The notes beneath the pieces were generated by a model that was given only the letters and a program-made list of their open reading frames with translations, did no database searches and had not been told where the DNA came from. Below are positions 1-6,301 of a DNA stretch of 23,284 bases, piece by piece. Position numbers and translations under genes: made by a program. Position 1 is the stretch's first letter, and each line of letters opens with the position of its first letter. This stretch comes from a virus, in the IMG/VR virus record IMGVR_UViG_3300021085_002860, positions 1 through 23,284 of that record. One strand, given 5' to 3'.

Positions 1-197
1 ATTTTACCAACTATTTTCATACCAAATTGAGTTGAAATCTTTTTCTTACGTTTTTTATCTTTAGCACCACCATCAGAGAAAGCACCAGGCACATTATACC
101 CAGCCACATTACCTGTTGCAGTTGCCTCATCCAATTCTTTTTCAACTTCTTGGATAAGTTCTTCTAAAAATTCTTTAAGATTTAGTTCCATTGACAT
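1..197 (-). CDS. Small head-module protein, 3' end cut by window edge
   Basis: I do not recognise a named function. The first 65 residues are visible; the rest lies beyond position 1. The ATG at 197 is well supported: an AAGGAG ribosome binding site lies at 205-210, seven bases upstream, and the next in-frame ATG is only two codons later. The N-terminus is an acidic amphipathic helix (residues 3-24) rich in Leu and Glu that contains IQE (15-17) and LDE (22-24), the [L/I]-x-E pattern recognised by T4-type prohead proteases. A Gly-rich segment (GNVAGYNVPGAF, 29-40) and a Lys/Arg-rich stretch (47-53) follow. The start overlaps the end of the upstream 290-residue gene by 23 bases, so the two are probably translationally coupled. 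Its place after the portal gene fits a prohead core or internal head protein, but that is inference. Confidence 0.75.
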   Translation of the reverse strand, partial: MSMELNLKEFLEELIQEVEKELDEATATGNVAGYNVPGAFSDGGAKDKKRKKKISTQFGMKIVGK

Positions 198-1047
198 TTT
201 TTATCTCCTTAATCAATTCATAAGACATCATTAAAGCTGAAACTTGTGAATCGGTAATTTTCTTACCAATTTTCTGTTTTTTCAAAACATTTATTGTTTC
301 TCTCAACTTTATTTTTGTAATCTTATCTTTCATACCTTTATACATTGAATGTAAAGATGTGATTGTTTCAATTAACTGAGATTCAAAATACTCATTGAAC
401 TTTGATGTATTAGTAACATTATTAATATACTCTCTTAATAATCCTTTTTGTGATTTATCTAAAGTAGTATATTTTTTGTTAAAAGTTTCAACAAGAATCT
501 TATATGTCAACAATCTAAGGTCTTTTTCTTGTTTTCTGTATTCTTCTACTAATTTATCTTCTTTTGCTTTCAAAGTAGATTCTGAATTAGTTGATATGTG
601 TTCTACTAATGTTAGTTTTGAATCAAATATATCCTTGATATCAAGAACATCATTCTTTTTACCTTCAAAAAGTTTGTGTATAGAAGCTAAAATCTTATAG
701 TTAGTTACAGGAGAAGATAAGAAATTATTAATTTCAAAGTTTTCTTTTATAGACTTAATCAGATTATACTTTTCTCTTTGAAGTTTGTTATAATCTAACT
801 TAGTGTGAGCCTCCAATACTACATCAATAAATTTTTCAGCTTTAGCTTCTGAATTATATTTTTCATTAATAATAAGGTTAAATAATCTAAGTTCTTTTGA
901 AAGTTGTGTTCCTCTTCCATAGAATTCTTTAATTATTTCTTTTGCCTTTTCTTCACTACCATTGAGTATCTCAAGAGTAATTTGTCTAGTTAAAAGTTCA
1001 AAAAGAAAACCTGTATTCTTAAATTTTGAATGTTTTATTTTTTTCAT
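175..1047 (-). CDS. Conserved-type helical phage protein downstream of portal, 290 aa
   Basis: Function unknown. The product is highly charged, Lys/Glu-rich and predicted almost entirely helical, with no membrane segment, signal peptide or cysteine cluster. The N-terminus (KNTGFLFELLTRQITLEIL, about residues 11-29) is the most distinctive stretch, and residues 140-180 could form coiled coil. In T4 the gene after portal 20 encodes prohead core components (67, 68, then 21, 22), so a scaffold or core role is possible by position only. An AGGA-type site lies about ten bases before the ATG at 1047. The larger GGAG further upstream is too distant (over 30 nt) to serve this start. The stop overlaps the next gene by 23 bases. 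Confidence 0.85.
   Translation of the reverse strand: MKKIKHSKFKNTGFLFELLTRQITLEILNGSEEKAKEIIKEFYGRGTQLSKELRLFNLIINEKYNSEAKAEKFIDVVLEAHTKLDYNKLQREKYNLIKSIKENFEINNFLSSPVTNYKILASIHKLFEGKKNDVLDIKDIFDSKLTLVEHISTNSESTLKAKEDKLVEEYRKQEKDLRLLTYKILVETFNKKYTTLDKSQKGLLREYINNVTNTSKFNEYFESQLIETITSLHSMYKGMKDKITKIKLRETINVLKKQKIGKKITDSQVSALMMSYELIKEIKNVNGTKS
205..210 (-). promoter_or_regulatory. Ribosome binding site AAGGAG
   Basis: The minus strand reads AAGGAG seven bases before the ATG at 197, inside the end of the upstream coding region. It settles the start of the truncated gene at the window edge. Confidence 0.7.
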
Positions 1048-1087
1048 TTTGTTTATTTCCTATTATGATATAGTAAATTTCTCCTAT

Positions 1088-1095
1088 TATAAATA
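1088..1095 (-). promoter_or_regulatory. Candidate promoter-like motif TATTTATA
   Basis: The coding strand reads TATTTATA in the 77-base gap between portal and the 290-residue gene. The same octamer occurs in three other intergenic gaps (3302-3309, 6268-6275, 11513-11520). It is the reverse complement of the T4 late-promoter core TATAAATA, so a promoter role is only a guess. Confidence 0.3.
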
Positions 1096-1124
1096 TAAAA
1101 TTATAAAAGTTCAGTTAATTTTTA

Positions 1125-2852
1125 CTATTCGTCTAATATATTATCTTCATTTAACATACCTTTTAGTTCATGTAAATATTTTCTTTTTGATGAAATCCCA
1201 TTGATATATTTTAATGCCTTTTCTTCAGAAGTTGTATTTCTTTTAGCATCTCTTCTTTCTTTATCTCCTAAAGGGTCTCTACCAAGTGGATGTTTATCTT
1301 TTTTATAAGTTCCACCTTCTCTTGGTCTGCCACCTTTATCTTTTATTTCTTGTTTTATTTTTTCAATTGATTCTTCAATATCATCTGGCTCTTCATCTTC
1401 TTGTGCAGGGTCATTACCCTCATCTTCAATAGAACGGAATCTGAATCTATCTTTTAAATCATCTAACATCATAACTCTTTGTTCATCTGATTCTGCATCT
1501 GATAATTTAAATACATTATCATATACCCAATCTTTAGATAACATATTAAGAGATTGAATATCTTGAGCTAATCTAATTTTCTCACTCCAAAGATTTAATT
1601 TTTCTTGTTCATAAATAAATGATGGATTAACTAAGGATAATTCAAAATTAGTCATATCTGAATCAGTAATTCCTTGAGAGTATAAATGTACTATTGCAAT
1701 TTTAGTTAATTCAGATACTACTGTTCTCTGTATTCTTTCTATTGTTCTTGCAAATCTTACATCTTCTGCAGCTAGTGTTGCTTTACCACCTACATTTTCT
1801 TCATATCCTAAATAAGCTTTTGGAATCTTTAGAGCTGCAAATAATTTATTTTTTAGATAATCAATATCTTCTATACTTGCATATTCTAAACCAGAAAGAT
1901 TATCAATTTGTGTACCACTATCACCACCACGAACAGGAAGATAGAAATCTTCTGTTAGGTTTTGCATATTGTATTTTAAATTGTAATCACCAGTATTTCT
2001 ATCAACAAAAGGAACTTTCTTCATCTTGTTCATAATTCTTTGCATATAGTTATCTACTTCTGTTGGTGGAATATTACCGATATCAATTTTGAAAACTCTC
2101 TTTTCAGGTGCTCTCATAATTCTATGGATTAACATTGCATCTTCCATTAGAGATAATTGTTTCCACAATCTTCTTCCATTTTCAATCATTGATTTTCCAT
2201 ATGGTAACCAGTTTGTATCTGCTAATAATCTAAAGTGTGCAACTTCAAAGTTTTCATATTCTTCTTTTCCATTTGGGTCTTCCGTAATCTTAAACTTTAC
2301 TGAGTTTGGATTCGATGGGTCTGTTCTTTCTAATCTTTCTGTGTTGTAAACTGAATGAGGTGTAACATTTACGATACCTTTACCTTCAGCGATTTCTAAA
2401 CCTAAGAAGAAATCTCCATACTTACACATATTTCTTACCCATGGCCATAAGTTGAATTCAATATTAAGAACATCATAAAATAAGTTTCTTAATAAATCTT
2501 GTACCTTATCACTACTTGATACTATTGAAAGTGTATCACCAAATTCATTCTTTAGTGTTGATTCATCTGCGTATATATCTAATGCTGATGCTAATATTGG
2601 GTCGTTATCCATTGCATCAAAATCTCTAAAAACTTCTCTACGAACTTGTTGGTATGCCATTGATTGTGCACCACCTGCTTGTTCGAAGAAACTTTTTTGT
2701 AGTTTCGTGTATCTATCTCTTAATGAGGATAGATTCGTTTGTTGTCTTTCATCGGTATCAACAACTTTTCTCTTACCATCCTTATCAACAGTAACAACTG
2801 CTTGTGTACGAAAGAGTTTCGTTAATCTACCAAAAAATGAAGTATCTGCCAT
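1125..2852 (-). CDS. 20: Portal protein (T4 gp20 family)
   Basis: The dodecameric portal sits at the capsid vertex, nucleates prohead assembly, and is the channel through which terminase pumps DNA. The 575-residue length is close to T4 gp20 (524). Recognition rests on the central gp20 signature: RIMRAPEKRVFKIDIGN (about 244-260), then the D-x-x-TGDYNLKYNM segment, LTEDFYLPVRGG and the L-x-G turn, all in gp20 order. An upstream FNLWPWVRNMCKYGDFFLGLE segment also matches family style. The C-terminal 90 residues are acidic then basic (a KxGGRPREGGTYKK-like stretch) and end in MLNEDNILDE, which contains LNE, a possible prohead-protease motif. The gene starts at the ATG at 2852 with an AGGA site ten bases upstream, 41 bases after the 129-residue gene. 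Confidence 0.95.
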   Translation of the reverse strand: MADTSFFGRLTKLFRTQAVVTVDKDGKRKVVDTDERQQTNLSSLRDRYTKLQKSFFEQAGGAQSMAYQQVRREVFRDFDAMDNDPILASALDIYADESTLKNEFGDTLSIVSSSDKVQDLLRNLFYDVLNIEFNLWPWVRNMCKYGDFFLGLEIAEGKGIVNVTPHSVYNTERLERTDPSNPNSVKFKITEDPNGKEEYENFEVAHFRLLADTNWLPYGKSMIENGRRLWKQLSLMEDAMLIHRIMRAPEKRVFKIDIGNIPPTEVDNYMQRIMNKMKKVPFVDRNTGDYNLKYNMQNLTEDFYLPVRGGDSGTQIDNLSGLEYASIEDIDYLKNKLFAALKIPKAYLGYEENVGGKATLAAEDVRFARTIERIQRTVVSELTKIAIVHLYSQGITDSDMTNFELSLVNPSFIYEQEKLNLWSEKIRLAQDIQSLNMLSKDWVYDNVFKLSDAESDEQRVMMLDDLKDRFRFRSIEDEGNDPAQEDEEPDDIEESIEKIKQEIKDKGGRPREGGTYKKDKHPLGRDPLGDKERRDAKRNTTSEEKALKYINGISSKRKYLHELKGMLNEDNILDE

Positions 2853-2893
2853 TTTGTTCCTAATTTAAATTATAACCTTTATTTGTTTTTGTT

Positions 2894-3283
2894 TTACCAT
2901 TTTCTACAAGACCAGTATCTTGCTTTGTGTCTTGGTCCTGGTGAATCACAATTATGTCTAGCTCTAAATGCTTTTCTTGCATCTGGATTATTCTTTCGAA
3001 TAGACATTGTTTTTTCTCCTGATTTCTTTGCTGAACTTCCTCCATGTCCAAAGTTAACTTTTACAACGTTACCTTGTGGGTTTTTGACATATACCTTAAA
3101 TTTTTTAACATCACCTTGCATTGGTTTTCCAAGTTTAACTGTTCTACCTTGATACTCAGCTTCATTCATATCAGATTTGTATTCTTTCATGAACTCACAG
3201 AATTCTTTTATATCGTGATAATTTTCCACAGTATATTCTTCTGTGTATATTTCTTCGTTAAGTAAATTTTTTAATGATATCAT
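2894..3283 (-). CDS. 129-aa protein between terminase and portal, targeting-like N-terminus
   Basis: No established function. The first ten residues, MISLKNLLNE, form a short hydrophobic/amphipathic peptide ending in LNE. This resembles the capsid-targeting peptides of T4 internal head proteins, which end at a prohead-protease site. The C-terminal 45 residues are strongly basic and hold a distinctive block: NPDARKAFRARHNCDSPGPR followed by KARYWSCRKW at the extreme C-terminus. From memory, similar RHNC...YWSC endings occur in many T4-like marine phages. His110, Cys112 and Cys126 could bind a metal. A strong AAGGAG lies at 3292-3297, eight bases before the ATG at 3283. It occupies the place that sheath and tube genes (18, 19) hold in T4. 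A minor head-internal protein is my best guess. Confidence 0.85.
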   Translation of the reverse strand: MISLKNLLNEEIYTEEYTVENYHDIKEFCEFMKEYKSDMNEAEYQGRTVKLGKPMQGDVKKFKVYVKNPQGNVVKVNFGHGGSSAKKSGEKTMSIRKNNPDARKAFRARHNCDSPGPRHKARYWSCRKW

Positions 3284-3291
3284 AGTTATTT

Positions 3292-3297
3292 CTCCTT
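3292..3297 (-). promoter_or_regulatory. Ribosome binding site AAGGAG
   Basis: AAGGAG on the minus strand, eight bases before the ATG at 3283. It supports that start for the 129-residue gene. Confidence 0.7.
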
Positions 3298-3301
3298 ATA
3301 T

Positions 3302-3309
3302 TATAAATA
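3302..3309 (-). promoter_or_regulatory. Candidate promoter-like motif TATTTATA
   Basis: The coding strand reads TATTTATA just upstream of the ribosome binding site of the 129-residue gene, in the gap after the terminase stop. Its flanks closely match the copy at 1088-1095: both read TATATTTATAATA followed shortly by AGGAGAAAT. Confidence 0.3.
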
Positions 3310-3314
3310 TACAA

Positions 3315-4907
3315 TTATTTAATTAACCAAGTTAGGTCTTCATTACTATCTCCAACTCTCATTTTCCAAGGGTCATCTTCCATTGAAGAGTTACCTCCAA
3401 ATCCCATTCCACTAATATCTAAAGAGTGTGCTCCAATACCACCTAATGCTTGTTTTGTTAAATCAATTCCTTCTTGTCTTAATCTTAATGCAGTATCTCT
3501 AACCCATAATCCGATTGATAATGACATTGTTAAATCATCATTATAACCTCTCATAGCTTCAGCTCTGTTTCCACTCCATATAAATGTAAATAATTCATCT
3601 ATTGTTCTTTGTGAACGAATCGTTACTGATTTTTCTCTAATATATTGTTCCAACTTTGATATAATCAAAGGTCGTGTTTTGGAAGTTGTACTAAATCCTG
3701 CCGTTAATCCTCTATCTTGTGCTCTATATTTGTTTGTTAATTGATTTTCTACATCTACATACTTTAAATCCTTACTCATGTAGAAAAGATTCCCATATCC
3801 TCTATCAATTACTTGTTGTATTACTGCCCAACCAATATTTGCGTTCTCAATAACAAGTAATGCATTATTATATTCAGTTGAAAGTGATACAAGGAAGTTT
3901 CCAAAATCTTTTGTATCTAATTTACCTTTATATTCGGCAACTTGAGATGATTCTTCTATATCAATAACATGACATGCAGAATAATCCGAGGAATCTCCAC
4001 GAGCAACATCCGCTACAACCATATAAGCTTTATTATAGTTTGGATATTCCCATTTCCAAAGGTTTCCATCGAATCCTGTTTTCTCCATTGGTTCTTGTAC
4101 ATAAGATTCTTTATAAAACAAAAGGAGTTGTGGGTCTATCACAGTATCACCAGAAGAAACAAAATCACAATCACATTCTTGTGCCGCTCCTTTTGGTCCT
4201 AATAGTACCTCTTGTTCATCTCTCCAATTTTGGTCTCTTTCAGGATGAACACTCCAATGTAATCTAATTGAGTTAAATGTATTTGTTTGTTCTTCAGAAC
4301 CAACCCAAGTTTTGTGAAAGAAATTTCCGACACCATTTGGTGTTGAAAGGATAATCGCATTACCACCAGTCGATAGTGTTGATTGTGCTGATACCCAAAT
4401 ATCTTCAATCTTATCAATAAATGCCGCCTCATCAAATACTAATAGGGATAGTGCTTCAGAACGACCAGCATCTCCAGCGGCTGATGTTGCTTTTATCTGA
4501 GAACCATTCGAGTATCTCAGAGATAACTTATTATCCTCTACTGTTGTTTGTTTTAACCACGATGGTAAGTACTGATTCATTACACGAACCTTCGTTACAA
4601 GGTTCTTGGCAACTTCTTGTTTAGTTGCAATTACTAATACATTAAAATCTTGATTGAATAACATTTTCCAAAGTGAAAATCCCGCAGTTAAGGTAGAGAT
4701 ACCTGTTTGTCGAGATTTAAGGATAATATTGTATCTGTGTTCTGCAAATTGGTCTAATGTTCTTTCTTGAAATTGATATAAATGAAAAGGTATCTTACCA
4801 CGCACAGGATGTTGAATCATACAATATTTTTTCATAAAGTAGATTGGGTCTCCAGCACATTTCTGATACTCAAGTTTTATAATATCTTTTAAAGATTGTT
4901 TAGCCAT
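3315..4907 (-). CDS. 17: Terminase large subunit (T4 gp17 family)
   Basis: This is the ATPase-nuclease motor that cuts concatemeric phage DNA and packages it through the portal. Motifs appear in the expected order. The ATPase half has a Walker A-type SRQTGIST (65-72), Walker B LLVFDE (155-160) and the coupling motif STPNG (188-192). The RNase H-fold nuclease half has VVADVARGDSSDYS with Asp300, VIENANIGW with Glu354, and NDDLTMSLSIG with Asp457/458. These correspond to the catalytic acidic triad of gp17. At 530 residues it is somewhat shorter than T4 gp17 (610). It starts at the ATG at 4907, one base after the preceding stop codon, with an AGGA site inside the end of the upstream gene. No small-terminase candidate is obvious nearby. 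Confidence 0.97.
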   Translation of the reverse strand: MAKQSLKDIIKLEYQKCAGDPIYFMKKYCMIQHPVRGKIPFHLYQFQERTLDQFAEHRYNIILKSRQTGISTLTAGFSLWKMLFNQDFNVLVIATKQEVAKNLVTKVRVMNQYLPSWLKQTTVEDNKLSLRYSNGSQIKATSAAGDAGRSEALSLLVFDEAAFIDKIEDIWVSAQSTLSTGGNAIILSTPNGVGNFFHKTWVGSEEQTNTFNSIRLHWSVHPERDQNWRDEQEVLLGPKGAAQECDCDFVSSGDTVIDPQLLLFYKESYVQEPMEKTGFDGNLWKWEYPNYNKAYMVVADVARGDSSDYSACHVIDIEESSQVAEYKGKLDTKDFGNFLVSLSTEYNNALLVIENANIGWAVIQQVIDRGYGNLFYMSKDLKYVDVENQLTNKYRAQDRGLTAGFSTTSKTRPLIISKLEQYIREKSVTIRSQRTIDELFTFIWSGNRAEAMRGYNDDLTMSLSIGLWVRDTALRLRQEGIDLTKQALGGIGAHSLDISGMGFGGNSSMEDDPWKMRVGDSNEDLTWLIK

Positions 4908-4908
4908 T

Positions 4909-5598
4909 CTATTTTTTTCCTAGTTTCCAATACATAGAACCACCAACAAATGGTTTATACTCACCAAGTTGATTTGATATACCAATATTTAAACCGTAAA
5001 TATTTTGTTTTTTGTTTTTAAATAAAACATTACCACTAAGATTATTAAATCCATTTGTTTGGTCTATTCCTGCACCAAATCCATAATAGAATTCATTTTT
5101 TGGTAATTCTTTTACTATTGTAGTATTATAAACTGTTGGAATCTTAAAATACCAATCGATTTCTCTTGATTCAATTCTGTTTTGTGAAATGATATCAGTT
5201 AAAATACCAAATCCTAAATCTCCACTTGGTTTGTTACCTACTGAATCAGTAACTACATCAGGAAAATCATATGCCAAATTCAAAGTATCTTTAACTGTTA
5301 CCTTTGAGAAGTAATCTTTGATAATTGCAAGTGAATCTACATCTACTGGTATCTCTACTTCTTTAATTACTTCTTTTGTAATGTACTTTGGTACATATTT
5401 GGTTACTTTAACTTCCTTTTCTACAAATATGGTGTCAGTTTTTGATTCTAATAATTCAAAATCTTCACCATCTATTTTTATTATTTCTTTATCACCATAC
5501 TCATCCCCACAACCTCTTAAAAATAAAATGATTCCCAATAAAAGAAGGATTATTATTTCCCTCCAACGTTTAATTAATAAACTAAATATAATGCTCAT
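4909..5598 (-). CDS. N-terminally membrane-anchored protein with beta-rich C-terminus
   Basis: Function unknown. After a short basic N-terminus (KRWRE) comes one hydrophobic segment (about residues 14-27), then Cys30. The rest appears to be on the far side of the membrane. Residues 55-90 are a repetitive charged/valine-rich stretch (KEVKVTKYVPKYITKEVIKE), likely extended or coiled coil. Residues 170-229 alternate Gly, aromatic and hydrophobic residues (YYGFGAGI, YGLNIGISNQLG, FVGGSMYWKLGKK) as in outer-membrane beta strands. That layout could bridge the periplasm, as spanins do. The LRGC around Cys30 is a poor lipobox because Arg is at -2. It overlaps the upstream gene by 17 bases and ends one base before terminase, so it is co-translated with the packaging module. 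Confidence 0.8.
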   Translation of the reverse strand: MSIIFSLLIKRWREIIILLLLGIILFLRGCGDEYGDKEIIKIDGEDFELLESKTDTIFVEKEVKVTKYVPKYITKEVIKEVEIPVDVDSLAIIKDYFSKVTVKDTLNLAYDFPDVVTDSVGNKPSGDLGFGILTDIISQNRIESREIDWYFKIPTVYNTTIVKELPKNEFYYGFGAGIDQTNGFNNLSGNVLFKNKKQNIYGLNIGISNQLGEYKPFVGGSMYWKLGKK

Positions 5599-6241
5599 AA
5601 TTTTTTTCCTTTAATACATCGAAAGCTTTCTGTCTTTTTTCTTCTAGTTCTTTTATTTCACCTTCACCAAAAGAAATTAGTTCTTGAATATCTTTTTTGG
5701 TTTCTTCTATGGATTTTGGTAACTTCCAAGTTTCAGTAACCTTACCATCCGAACCTACCATTTCATATTCTTCTTTAAGTTCATCTATTGATTGTTTATA
5801 TGCTTCTACTTTTGTTTTACCATATACAATCATTCTTGTCCAAACTTTATAATCGTTATATTCTTGCCAGACTCCAGCGACTTTGATTTCATGTTCTCTT
5901 TCGATTGTACAATCCATACAAAACCCACCATTTTTAATAAACTTTAAATCTTTATCAGATTTTTTAATAGTTTTACAATCAGAATTGTTACATTTTGATT
6001 GTTTTTCAAGATATTTTCTAATTTCTTGGAAAGCTTCCGAATTTTTACCTGTTTTTAGAACATATCCTTCTTTTTTCTCATATCTGTTATGCTTATCTTC
6101 CCAAACATCACCAACTTTACGAGATTCTTCTTTTTTTGTGTATCCAATGGTAGTATTTTTATCATACTCACCTGTTTCCACCATATCAACCAACTTTCTA
6201 CGAGTTGGGTGCATATATTTCTTCTTGAATTCTTTACCCAT
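5582..6241 (-). CDS. Zinc-knuckle-like phage protein, 219 aa
   Basis: Function not recognised. The N-terminal third is basic and carries a distinctive HPTRRKLVDMVETGEY stretch (11-26). Four cysteines in two pairs (C84-x4-C89 and C108-x2-C111) could make a zinc-binding knuckle, followed by a conserved-looking VAGVWQEYNDYKVWTRM segment (121-137). The C-terminal 60 residues are Glu/Lys-rich and probably helical. It lies two genes upstream of terminase, where T4 carries small terminase gene 16, but nothing in the sequence looks like gp16. No clear ribosome binding site precedes the ATG at 6241; the leader is almost pure A/T. The 3' end overlaps the membrane-protein gene by 17 bases. Confidence 0.82.
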   Translation of the reverse strand: MGKEFKKKYMHPTRRKLVDMVETGEYDKNTTIGYTKKEESRKVGDVWEDKHNRYEKKEGYVLKTGKNSEAFQEIRKYLEKQSKCNNSDCKTIKKSDKDLKFIKNGGFCMDCTIEREHEIKVAGVWQEYNDYKVWTRMIVYGKTKVEAYKQSIDELKEEYEMVGSDGKVTETWKLPKSIEETKKDIQELISFGEGEIKELEEKRQKAFDVLKEKNYEHYI

Positions 6242-6267
6242 TGTTATATATTAGGTTATAATTTATA

Positions 6268-6275
6268 TATAAATA
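6268..6275 (-). promoter_or_regulatory. Candidate promoter-like motif TATTTATA
   Basis: The coding strand reads TATTTATA inside a run of alternating A/T in the 60-base gap between the 1729-codon gene and the zinc-knuckle gene. The local A/T richness makes a chance match more likely here than at the other copies. Confidence 0.25.
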
Positions 6276-6301
6276 TATCAAATTAAAGAAACCGATAAAT
6301 T

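Noticed and set aside
1088-1095. T4 late promoter TATAAATA on the plus strand
   Set aside because: In that orientation it would transcribe antisense into the portal gene, with no plus-strand gene to serve. I kept only the opposite-strand reading as a weak candidate.
2860-3051. 63-codon minus-strand frame overlapping the 129-aa gene
   Set aside because: It is in a different frame from a gene with a strong ribosome binding site and a recognisable C-terminal motif; its protein is low-complexity Gln/Asp-rich.
395-3265. Open frames on the plus strand opposite the 290-aa, portal and 129-aa genes
   Set aside because: They lie antisense to well-supported genes, are rich in Phe/Leu/Ser as expected from reverse reading of A/T-rich genes, have no ribosome binding sites and match no family.
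4199-4435. 78-codon minus-strand frame inside terminase
   Set aside because: Shadow of the terminase gene; terminase motifs run straight through it in the other frame.
5509-5511. Lipoprotein cleavage site at Cys30 of the membrane-anchored protein
   Set aside because: The residues before Cys are Leu-Arg-Gly; Arg at -2 is not accepted in lipoboxes, so a plain membrane anchor is more likely.
5582-6241. Small terminase subunit (gp16)
   Set aside because: Position is suggestive, but the cysteine pairs and composition do not look like gp16 and no family motif is visible.
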